Source: Planctomycetales bacterium
GTDB lineage: Bacteria > Planctomycetota > Planctomycetia > Pirellulales > UBA7805
Assembly: GCA_011772275.1 (NCBI GenBank)
Contig: WVZU01000367.1
Location: forward strand, 12,509-21,239
Reading direction: 5' to 3'
DNA length: 8,731 nt
Shown in pieces: positions 1-6,315 of the stretch (position 1 is its first letter; every line of letters starts with the position of its first letter). The notes below the pieces were generated by a model. That model was not told the origin of the DNA and searched no databases. It saw only the letters and a program-made list of their open reading frames with translations. The translations under genes and the position numbers were made by a program.

Positions 1-715
1 TGGTGTGGGGCGGATCGAGGTGGAGGGGAATCGAGCGACGGGGGTGGTGCTGGACGACGGCCAGCAGCTCACCAGCCGCCAGATCCTCTCGTCTGCCGGC
101 TGGGTGGAAACGATGCGGATGTGCGAAGATATTACCGAAGTCGACACAAAACAGGCGGGAAAGCTCTCGTTTGTGGAAACCATCTCCATCCTGGACAAGC
201 CACCGAAGCAGCTGGGTATCGACCGCACGCTGGTCTTCTTCAACGATTCCCAGCGATTCCACTGGCAGCGGCCCAGCCAGTTGTGCGACGTCAGCACGGG
301 TGTCATCTGTTCGCCCAACAATTTCGCCTATCCCGAAGGCCAATTAGACGACAACGTCCTCCGCATCACCGCTCAGGCAAATTTCGACCGTTGGTGCGGA
401 TTGTCCGATCAGGACTACCAGCTGGAAAAGCTGAAATGGTACGAGAAAATTCAGCAATCCGCCGCCCGCTTTGTGCCCGAGTATCGCCATCACATCATCG
501 ACACCGACATGTTCACTCCCAAAACGATCCAACGTTTTACCTGGCACGACAACGGCGCGGTTTACGGCGCCCCCACCAAGCGGCTCGACGGTTCGACCCA
601 CCTGAACAATCTGCACATTTGCGGCACGGATCAGGGTTTCGTCGGCATTGTCGGGGCGATGTTCAGCGGCATCTCGATGGCCAACCGCTGCCTGATCACG
701 GCGCCCGGCGGATAA
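1..715 (+). CDS. CrtI-like FAD-dependent oxidoreductase, 3' part (5' end outside window)
   Basis: The reading frame is open from the window edge (codon phase starts at base 2) to a TAA at 713-715, so about 237 C-terminal residues are seen and the N-terminal FAD-binding GxGxxG fold is missing. The C-terminus carries a glycine-rich stretch, [19 protein letters not shown], followed by ISMAN. This resembles the final FAD-contacting segment of the phytoene desaturase/carotenoid isomerase (CrtI/CrtISO) flavoprotein family. Upstream is a segment reading [14 protein letters not shown], the usual kind of lead-in to that motif. The family desaturates, isomerises or saturates polyene or isoprenoid chains; the substrate here cannot be told. 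It is first in a plus-strand run with a second CrtI-like gene 11 nt downstream, so co-transcription is likely. The two proteins differ clearly in their C-terminal motifs, so they are not a recent duplication. Family is fairly sure; substrate unknown. Confidence 0.8.
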   Translation, partial: GVGRIEVEGNRATGVVLDDGQQLTSRQILSSAGWVETMRMCEDITEVDTKQAGKLSFVETISILDKPPKQLGIDRTLVFFNDSQRFHWQRPSQLCDVSTGVICSPNNFAYPEGQLDDNVLRITAQANFDRWCGLSDQDYQLEKLKWYEKIQQSAARFVPEYRHHIIDTDMFTPKTIQRFTWHDNGAVYGAPTKRLDGSTHLNNLHICGTDQGFVGIVGAMFSGISMANRCLITAPGG

Positions 716-726
716 CAGGGATTACC

Positions 727-2172
727 ATGGCCCGCGATTTTCTCAAAGACGTTGCCGACGAATATGACGTGATTGTGATCGGCAGTGGCCTGGGCGGACT
801 GACCGCCGCCAACGTGCTGGCCCGCAACGGGCATCGTGTCTTGCTGCTGGAACAGCATTACAAGCTGGGGGGCATGGCCACCTGGTTCAAGCGACCCGGC
901 GGTCACATTTTTGACGTTTCCCTGCACGGGTTCCCCTTCGGGATGATCAAAAGCTGCCGGCGCTACTGGACCGGGGAAATTGCTGACGCGGTTGTCCAGC
1001 TGAAACATATCCGCTTTGACAACCCCATGTTCTCCCTGACAACCACTTACAATCGCCAAGATTTCACGCAACTGCTGACCACAAAATTCGGCCTGCCAGC
1101 CGACTCGGTCAACGCGTTCTTCAACACCGCTCGGCAAATGAACTTTTACGACGACCAGACGACCACTGTTGGTGAGTTGTTCGAGCGGTTTTTTCCGGGA
1201 CGCAAGGACGTCATCCGGCTGCTGATGGAACCAATCACCTACGCCAACGGTTCCACTCTGGAAGACCCTGCCATCACCTACGGCATCGTGTTTTCGAATT
1301 TCATGTCCAAGGGGGTCTTCACCTTCCAGGGAGGGACGGACCACCTGGTCCAGTTGATGCAGCAGGAAATGCGGCGCAATGGCGTCGATATCCGCATCCG
1401 CTGTGACGTTTCCCGGATCAACGTCCAGCGTGGGAAGGTGAGCGGGGTCACGGTCAATAACCGATTCGTCGGCGCCCGGGCAGTCGTCTCCAACGCCAAT
1501 TTGCGAGCCACGGTATTGAACCTGATTGGCTCACAAAACCTGGACAAGGACTTCGTGGAACAGACCCGTGCGGTCCGTTTGAATAACTCCAGTACGCAGG
1601 TTTACATGGCTCTGAAGCCTGACGAGCGGATTGAGGAGAGCACGGGGGATCTGCTGTTCAGTTCCACCGCGCCCGAATTCCGGACGGACCTCTTATTGAA
1701 CCGCAATATCACCAGCCGCACTTTTTCCTTTTATTACCCGCGGACACGCCCCCAAGGACGGCCCCGCTGCTTGATCGTCTCCAGCACCAATGCAAACTAC
1801 TCCGACTGGGCCAACCTGGAAACGGCAGACTATGAAGCCAGCAAGCGGGACCTGATCGAAACCACGCTGGACGCCATCGACAAGTACGTGCCCGGCATTC
1901 GGGAGAAACTGGATCATGTCGAAGCGGCTACGCCCTTGACGTTCAAACACTACACGCGTCACGTGCACGGGGCCAGCTTCGGGACCAAATTCGAAGGACT
2001 GGCCGTCAGCCGCGGCTTGCCACAGCAGATCCAAGGACTCTATCACGCCGGCAGTGTGGGGATCATCATGTCCGGCTGGCTGGGGGCAATCAACTACGGC
2101 GTGATCGTGGCCAACGATATCGACTCCCTGCTGATGAAATCGGCGTCGGTCCGAGCGCCCGTGAATGCGTAG
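727..2172 (+). CDS. CrtI/CrtISO-like NAD(P)/FAD-dependent oxidoreductase
   Basis: A 481-residue protein. The frame is open much further upstream, but the ATG at 727 is chosen because an AGGG (717-720) sits 6 nt before it and the dinucleotide-binding fold starts right after. Residues 14-24 ([11 protein letters not shown]) form the Rossmann GxGxxG motif, E42 in [12 protein letters not shown] is the usual ribose-binding acid, and residues 437-466 (YHAGSVGI, then GAINYG) form the C-terminal FAD segment. Length matches the phytoene desaturase/carotenoid isomerase/retinol saturase group at about 480-510 residues. These flavoproteins act on conjugated polyene or isoprenoid chains. Pairing with another CrtI-like gene upstream and with FabZ and FabI genes downstream suggests a fatty-acid-derived polyene substrate rather than an ordinary carotenoid, but that is inference. 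No phytoene synthase or other carotenoid gene is visible nearby. Confidence 0.9.
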   Translation: MARDFLKDVADEYDVIVIGSGLGGLTAANVLARNGHRVLLLEQHYKLGGMATWFKRPGGHIFDVSLHGFPFGMIKSCRRYWTGEIADAVVQLKHIRFDNPMFSLTTTYNRQDFTQLLTTKFGLPADSVNAFFNTARQMNFYDDQTTTVGELFERFFPGRKDVIRLLMEPITYANGSTLEDPAITYGIVFSNFMSKGVFTFQGGTDHLVQLMQQEMRRNGVDIRIRCDVSRINVQRGKVSGVTVNNRFVGARAVVSNANLRATVLNLIGSQNLDKDFVEQTRAVRLNNSSTQVYMALKPDERIEESTGDLLFSSTAPEFRTDLLLNRNITSRTFSFYYPRTRPQGRPRCLIVSSTNANYSDWANLETADYEASKRDLIETTLDAIDKYVPGIREKLDHVEAATPLTFKHYTRHVHGASFGTKFEGLAVSRGLPQQIQGLYHAGSVGIIMSGWLGAINYGVIVANDIDSLLMKSASVRAPVNA

Positions 2173-2192
2173 CGGCGGGGTGCAACCCGCCG
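2173..2192 (+). other. GC-rich hairpin directly after the CrtI-like stop codon
   Basis: A perfect 7-bp inverted repeat, CGGCGGG (2173-2179) and CCCGCCG (2186-2192), with a 6-nt loop starts on the first base after the TAG. No T-run follows, so it is not a classical intrinsic terminator. It lies in the 89-bp gap before fabZ, the only sizeable gap in this operon, and could stabilise the upstream message or partly attenuate the downstream genes. In GC-rich DNA some such stems arise by chance. Confidence 0.45.
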
Positions 2193-2261
2193 GCGGTCCG
2201 GTCGCCACATGCAAAAGCCGAAAACCCTGAATTCGACACGGAACCCCCAACCTGAAAACCA

Positions 2262-2690
2262 ATGACCACACCCTCCATCCTGGACGCGATCCCTCACCGC
2301 CCACCGTTTTTACTGGTCGATGAAATTGTGGAGCGTGATGCGGCACGTATCGTCTGCCGCAAGACGTTCACTGGCGACGAATTCTGGTTCGCCGGCCATT
2401 ACCCCGACCATCCGTTGACGCCCGGGGTGATCTTGTGCGAAGCCGCCATGCAAGCCGGCGCCATCCTGCTGGCTCAGCAAATGCAAAGCAGCCCCGGCGT
2501 ACCGGTCGCCACGCGGATGAACGACGTGCGGTTCAAAAAGATGGTCCGGCCAGGGGATACGGTCCAGCTGGAAGTGGAAATAACCGACCAGGTAAGCAAC
2601 GCGTTTTACCTTAAAGGCAAGGTGAGCGTGGAGGGTCAACTGGCCGTGCGCCTGAACTTTGCCTGCACCATGGCTGGGCTGGAGGACTGA
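2262..2690 (+). CDS. fabZ: FabZ-type 3-hydroxyacyl-ACP dehydratase
   Basis: A 142-residue single hotdog-fold protein, the usual length for FabZ. The start MTTPSILDAIPHRPPFLLVD matches the FabZ N-terminus. The active-site segment is AGHYPDHPLTPGVILCEAAM with catalytic H46 and E60. The 14-residue His-Glu spacing fits FabZ, and the acid is Glu rather than the Asp of FabA, arguing against the isomerising FabA type. It would remove water from 3-hydroxyacyl-ACP to give trans-2-enoyl-ACP in the cytoplasm. No clear Shine-Dalgarno lies before this ATG. The stop codon abuts the start of the FabI-like gene with no spacer, so translation of the two is probably coupled. Dehydratase plus enoyl reductase supplies the last two steps of a chain-elongation cycle. 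The setting with two CrtI-like genes suggests a specialised paralog rather than the housekeeping copy; that is inference. Confidence 0.9.
   Translation: MTTPSILDAIPHRPPFLLVDEIVERDAARIVCRKTFTGDEFWFAGHYPDHPLTPGVILCEAAMQAGAILLAQQMQSSPGVPVATRMNDVRFKKMVRPGDTVQLEVEITDQVSNAFYLKGKVSVEGQLAVRLNFACTMAGLED
2681..2685 (+). promoter_or_regulatory. Shine-Dalgarno of the FabI-like gene, inside the fabZ end
   Basis: GGAGG lies 5 nt before the ATG at 2691 and is embedded in the last codons of fabZ. It fixes the start of the downstream gene and suggests translational coupling. The upstream genes in this operon have weaker or no such site. Confidence 0.75.
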
Positions 2691-3491
2691 ATGAGCCCGT
2701 TTTTAGAGTTGCGTGAGAAAACAATCGTTGTGTTCGGCGTGGCGAACCGGAAGAGCGTGGCGTACCACATCGGGCGGGTGTTGAGCGACGTGGGGGCGCG
2801 GGTCGTTTACGTGGTTCGCACGCCCGAGCGCCGGCAGCAGGTCAGCAAGCTGGTCGCCGACGCGCCGATTTATGTGTGCGACGTCGAGCACGAACAGCAG
2901 ATCGAACGTGTGCGTGACGAAATTGCTCAACACCACGCGCCCCTCCATGGCCTGGTCCATTCGATCGCCTTCGCCGAATACGAGGAGGGTATCAAGCCCT
3001 TTCATGAGACGACGAAACGAGAATTCCTGCGAGCCGTCGACATCTCTTGCTTTTCCCTGCTGGCGATCGCTCGCGCATTTGAGTCGCTGCTGGCGAACGA
3101 TGCCTCGGTTGTCACGATCTCCATATCGACCACGCGGATGGCCAGCGAGAATTACGGTTACATGGCGCCCGTCAAAGCCGCGCTCGATTCCTCACTGGCC
3201 TTCCTGGCCAAGTCGTTCAGCCGGTTTTCGCAAGTACGTTTCAACGCAGTCGCACCGGGTTTGCTGAAAACGTCCGCTTCAGCGGGCATTCCCGGCTACG
3301 TCGACTCGTACCTGTATGCCGAACAGGTGATCCCGCGGAAGCGAGCGGTAACCACGCAGGAAGCGGCCAACGTCGCCGCTTTTTTGCTCAGCCCCCGCTC
3401 CAGCGGCATCAACGCTCAACAAATCATCGTGGACGCCGGCATGTCGATCAATTATTTCGACCGGGAGATCGTCACCAAGGCGACCCGCTGA
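2691..3491 (+). CDS. fabI: FabI-like enoyl-ACP reductase (SDR superfamily)
   Basis: A 266-residue short-chain dehydrogenase, close to the about 262 residues of FabI. The FabI-type nucleotide motif is G16-V-A-N-R-K-S22, followed by HSIAFA (90-95) as in FabI. The active-site Tyr and Lys are Y155 and K162 in NYGYMAPVK; the 7-residue spacing is that of FabI rather than the YxxxK of ordinary SDRs. The later part, [16 protein letters not shown] (185-200) and VDAGMSI, also follows FabI. It would reduce trans-2-enoyl-ACP with NAD(P)H, completing the cycle begun by the adjacent dehydratase. Oddity: the second conserved FabI tyrosine (Y146 in E. coli) aligns with I145, so the usual SYLG reads SIST. Enzymatic activity or substrate may therefore differ from housekeeping FabI. 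Last gene of the operon; its stop is 4 nt from the stop of the convergent minus-strand gene. Confidence 0.85.
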   Translation: MSPFLELREKTIVVFGVANRKSVAYHIGRVLSDVGARVVYVVRTPERRQQVSKLVADAPIYVCDVEHEQQIERVRDEIAQHHAPLHGLVHSIAFAEYEEGIKPFHETTKREFLRAVDISCFSLLAIARAFESLLANDASVVTISISTTRMASENYGYMAPVKAALDSSLAFLAKSFSRFSQVRFNAVAPGLLKTSASAGIPGYVDSYLYAEQVIPRKRAVTTQEAANVAAFLLSPRSSGINAQQIIVDAGMSINYFDREIVTKATR

Positions 3492-3495
3492 TAAG

Positions 3496-3891
3496 TCAAT
3501 TGCGCAGATACCAGAGCCCCTCGATCTGCTGAAAAACGATACTCTGGTGCGGGAAATTTTTGACTTTCACAGCATACGTGGCCAGCATCCCATCCTCGCT
3601 CAAATCCGGCTCGCTCTGATCGATCTGCTGCAACGCGGCCAGCAAAGGTTTTGCCTTTTCCTTGGCGAACGCGGAGGCCAGCTCCTCCCGGCCGTGGCTC
3701 TCGACTGCCCGTTTCCAATCGGCGGGAATCGCGAATTGTTTAAGAAACAGAGCGTATTTTTCTTTTTCCAGCAGTTGCCGAGCGTGGCGGATGGCCGACG
3801 GCAACTCCGTGCGGGGGTCGCTTTTGGCAGCAGGCTCCCCCGCCTGCCCGCTGGCGGCACAGAGGCAGCTGAGGAGGACAAGAAACTTCAT
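3496..3891 (-). CDS. Small exported protein of unknown function
   Basis: A 131-residue protein starting MKFLVLLSCLCAASGQAGEP, which reads as a short Sec signal peptide with likely cleavage around residues 16-19. No convincing lipobox is seen: the residues before C9 are LLS and lie too near the start. The rest is charged and helical in character (residues 25-90), then a more strand-like end with VKVKNFPHQSIVF and a final GLWYLRN, reminiscent of the small secreted domains that end in a 'W-x-L' strand, but I cannot name a family. Its ATG overlaps the stop of the Hint protein gene by 4 nt (ATGA), so the two are very likely co-translated and may work together outside the cytoplasm. A 10-bp inverted repeat lies just upstream within the overlapping gene's end. 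Confidence 0.8.
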   Translation of the reverse strand: MKFLVLLSCLCAASGQAGEPAAKSDPRTELPSAIRHARQLLEKEKYALFLKQFAIPADWKRAVESHGREELASAFAKEKAKPLLAALQQIDQSEPDLSEDGMLATYAVKVKNFPHQSIVFQQIEGLWYLRN

Positions 3892-5702
3892 CGCTCAAGA
3901 CCCGGCACAACACGATCGGTCGGTTTACGAATCGTGTTGTCGTGACACAGGACGCGACTCTCACCTACAAAGTACGTGTTGTAGTCGGCGACCACCAGGT
4001 TGTAGGTCTGGGCACGAGTGCCGGTTTCGACCAGGCTGACCGGCACGGCACCATCCACAGCGTGAATCGACAGACCGCTCTTCAGCTTCCGCGATTTGAC
4101 CCAGCCATCCCCGGCGACCCAAAAGAGATGTCCGCCGCTGGTCTGCAGCTGCTCGTCACCCACCGTCACCACCACCAGTTCGCTGGGTGGCCGAACGGTT
4201 GTCTGCAACACGGGTTTGTAGCAGAGTTCGCCCGTGACCGGATCTTGGGACAGCACCCGATCCCCGATCACGATTTCTTCAATGGCCTGTTTCCCCCGTT
4301 CGGTCCAGACCAACGTTCCCGCGGCCAGACAATCGAGTGGCCCGCTGCCTTGGCCGGCGGCCGGTCCGGAAACGCCCGTCGGCCCAGAGGCCAATGGCGC
4401 CCGATCGACCAGGGTGACTTGTTCGGTGCGAATGGTTTCGCGAATCGGTTTGTCCACGCTGACGTAGACTTCGTTGTGCTCATTCCACCACGCCCACCAT
4501 TGGCCTGGGGTATTGAAGAGGTTGAGCCGCGTGGCCACCTCCAGAGCGTTCATGATCCGATCGTTGAGGTCGACCGTGCGACGATTGGCCTCAGCCACAT
4601 CCATTTCGTGGTCTTCGGCACGACCACGAATGTCGTCAAACGCGCGGCGGAGGGTATTCCGCCGGCTGCCGCCGGGCATGGCAACCCGCTGATAGCTGGT
4701 TTCCAGCCGAGCGACTTCGAGATCGTCTTGACCTTCACGGAACATGACGTGTCGATACAAGAGTCGACCGCGGCGTCCCTGGACGACTTCCCGTTGCGTC
4801 TGGATGGGTGTGTGCATGGCAGCCAGCAGTGTCGGCACGTATTCGTCCAGCGATCGGTCACGCAGCTTTTCAGCGGCATGGCGCCGCGCGCTGGCAAACT
4901 CCGAAAAGACGGCGACCCTTGCCAGCGACAAGGACGACTCGGGCCCCCAGATGCCGCCCAACACCTCCACGACAAGGTTCGCCAGCGGTTCGCTCTCAAC
5001 CACCAGCAGGGCCTCCAGCGCCGGGATGGCGTCCGCGTCGTCGATCTCGCGCAACTGCTGCTGGGCATACTCACGTTGCTTCAGCCCGCGGCTCTGCAGG
5101 CGGCGCTTGATCGATTCGATCTTCGGCCGCCAGGTGGTCAGCGCCGCACGGATTTTCTGGTCCCGCTGACCAGCCAGTCGGATGTCTTCGCGTGATAACC
5201 ACTGATCGTCGGTGCGGACAAACCCCAGGCGGCGGCGAGCTTGAATGTGGTCGGGATCGATCGTCAGCACCCGCGTCAAATGCGCTCGTTCATGGTCCGG
5301 CAGCTCATTTCGCCCACACCAGTCGGCCAGTGCCAACTGCCCCTGGGCAGTATCGGGGGCCTCGGCACGAAGTTGGAAATAGCGCGTCAGGCGTTTGTCC
5401 TCGCTGTTGATCTGGGGGACGTCGTCAATACGCACCCACTTTTTATCCATCTCGACAAACCCCAGGTGCCAGTGAGCCGGTTTGTGGTCAGGCGCATGCT
5501 GCAAGGCTCGGTTCAGCAGATCGGACCGCTGTTCGTCCAGCCCGTAAATTTCGCGCTGCAGCGCTTCGGTCACGCAATGCTGAGCGTCCGCTTGGGGCGC
5601 ACCTTGTTTTGCGGCCGACAACTTGCTGGTCAGCAGGGGGGAAACGGATAGAAGAGATAGCGAGACGAGCCAAGCGGAAAAAGACAAGATGTTCCTAGAC
5701 AT
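3888..5702 (-). CDS. Secreted TPR/HEAT-like protein with C-terminal Hint domain
   Basis: A 604-residue protein. The ATG at 5702 is preferred over an upstream in-frame TTG because GAGGGAG lies 5 nt before it and a signal peptide follows at once (residues 1-31, hydrophobic core about 10-24, ending LSAA). Residues about 43-165 hold tandem helical TPR-like units (ALQHAPDH, VLTIDPDH); 207-300 look like HEAT-type helices (DADAIPALEALL). A tryptophan-rich WWAWWNEHNEVY segment is at 401-412, then a Gly/Ser/Pro linker. The Hint domain starts at C458 (CLAAGTLVW), has the block-B-like SGGH ending at H525, YNLVVADYNTYFVG near 567-580, and ends H587-D588-N589. Hint domains catalyse self-cleavage or splicing through the first Cys and the terminal His-Asn. 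From memory this architecture recurs in planctomycetes as a non-toxin Hint family. Only 15 residues follow the Hint domain, so there is no toxin module. Substrate and role unknown. Confidence 0.85.
   Translation of the reverse strand: MSRNILSFSAWLVSLSLLSVSPLLTSKLSAAKQGAPQADAQHCVTEALQREIYGLDEQRSDLLNRALQHAPDHKPAHWHLGFVEMDKKWVRIDDVPQINSEDKRLTRYFQLRAEAPDTAQGQLALADWCGRNELPDHERAHLTRVLTIDPDHIQARRRLGFVRTDDQWLSREDIRLAGQRDQKIRAALTTWRPKIESIKRRLQSRGLKQREYAQQQLREIDDADAIPALEALLVVESEPLANLVVEVLGGIWGPESSLSLARVAVFSEFASARRHAAEKLRDRSLDEYVPTLLAAMHTPIQTQREVVQGRRGRLLYRHVMFREGQDDLEVARLETSYQRVAMPGGSRRNTLRRAFDDIRGRAEDHEMDVAEANRRTVDLNDRIMNALEVATRLNLFNTPGQWWAWWNEHNEVYVSVDKPIRETIRTEQVTLVDRAPLASGPTGVSGPAAGQGSGPLDCLAAGTLVWTERGKQAIEEIVIGDRVLSQDPVTGELCYKPVLQTTVRPPSELVVVTVGDEQLQTSGGHLFWVAGDGWVKSRKLKSGLSIHAVDGAVPVSLVETGTRAQTYNLVVADYNTYFVGESRVLCHDNTIRKPTDRVVPGLER
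3907..3940. repeat. Perfect 10-bp inverted repeat at the end of the Hint gene
   Basis: ACAACACGAT (3907-3916) is matched by ATCGTGTTGT (3931-3940) with a 14-nt loop. It lies in the last codons of the Hint protein gene, 16-49 nt before the start of the small downstream gene on the minus strand. In the mRNA it could form a hairpin affecting translation of that gene, or it may be a by-product of the codons for the HDNT tail and the DRVV tail. Confidence 0.5.
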
Positions 5703-5770
5703 GCGTACTCCCTCTGCTCTGTAAACCAAATGGGCCAGACCGGCAGAAAACCGAGAGGCTCCTTCCTTTC

Positions 5771-5799
5771 ATGATAATTGTGGGTCCAGGGGATTGCAA
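5771..5799 (-). promoter_or_regulatory. Candidate sigma70-type promoter of the Hint protein gene
   Basis: Read on the minus strand, TTGCAA (5799-5794) and TATCAT (5776-5771) are separated by 17 nt. The -10 box matches 5 of 6 and the -35 box 4 of 6 consensus bases. It would start a transcript near 5764 with a leader of about 60 nt before the ATG at 5702. The stretch is AT-rich compared with its surroundings. Confidence 0.45.
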
Positions 5800-5809
5800 T
5801 CAAATCCCC
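5789..5809. promoter_or_regulatory. Inverted repeat with nested palindrome over the candidate -35 box
   Basis: GGGGATT (5789-5795) and AATCCCC (5803-5809) form a 7-bp inverted repeat with a 7-nt centre. The sequence GATTGCAATC (5792-5801) inside it is itself a perfect 10-bp palindrome. Both overlap the -35 element proposed for the Hint gene, which is where a repressor or activator site might lie. No regulator gene is in the window. Confidence 0.35.
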
Positions 5810-6147
5810 GGCCGACCGTGCGCTGGCCGGCACGTTTGCGGCAGGTGAGCCGGTCCCCAGGTCAGGCGGGTCTGGTCGCAAGTCCCACAACGCGACTCGG
5901 TTTCGACAACCCAGAGACTCTGGCAGCGAAGCGGGTTGCCGTGATCTTGCGGGTGGACCGCTGCGGGCCGAGGGCCTTCGGCGGCTGGCCCGGCCGGAGT
6001 ATGCCCCGGCAGCTTGAGCTCCTCATGAGTCCGCGCCCCGATGTGGCGGAGGCGAATCCGCACGTTGCGGGCGGTCCCCAGCGGTTCTGTATCAAGAACG
6101 GCTCTCCTTTCTTGCCAGGCCTGAAATGTTTCCCTTGCCCGCCTCAT
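5810..6147. other. Intergenic stretch, no gene recognised
   Basis: Part of the 613-bp gap between the Hint gene start and the oleA stop, both on the minus strand. Open frames exist on both strands because stops are rare in GC-rich DNA, but their translations are rich in Arg, Pro and Gly, show no motif and have no convincing ribosome binding site. A short near-palindrome (CCGAGGGCCTTCGG, around 5968-5981) is visible. I see no RNA gene or mobile element here. Confidence 0.5.
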
Positions 6148-6203
6148 GAAAACGCGCCCCAGTCTTTCGGCGACAGAATTACGGAAACTGTGGGCGCGTT
6201 TTC
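6148..6203 (-). terminator. A-tract/U-tract hairpin, probable intrinsic terminator downstream of oleA
   Basis: A perfect 12-bp inverted repeat, GAAAACGCGCCC (6148-6159) and GGGCGCGTTTTC (6192-6203). The stem continues with CAGT (6160-6163) against ACTG (6187-6190) after a one-base bulge. The T-tract closes the stem on either strand, the pattern of a bidirectional intrinsic terminator. It lies about 110 nt past the oleA stop on the minus strand and would separate oleA from the Hint gene transcript. The T-run is only 4 long. Confidence 0.6.
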
Positions 6204-6315
6204 GCGACCTGAAAATTGAGCGATGGCATCACACCAGGAACTTCTAAAGAGAGCGCAAAAGGGGGGCCAAGAACAGCGTCGCTCACCCCGACAACCACCA
6301 ACCGGTCCAGACGAT

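Noticed and set aside
121..726. In-frame upstream extension of the second CrtI-like gene
   Set aside because: It overlaps the first CrtI-like gene out of frame, is Arg/His-rich without motifs, and the ATG at 727 with AGGG begins the expected flavoprotein fold.
3942..5195. 417-residue open frame on the plus strand
   Set aside because: It lies opposite the Hint protein gene, has no recognisable domain, and the minus-strand frame has a signal peptide, repeats and a Hint domain.
5800..6147. 115-residue minus-strand frame in the gap between oleA and the Hint gene
   Set aside because: Arg/Pro/His-rich translation without motifs or a ribosome binding site; typical of GC-rich non-coding DNA.
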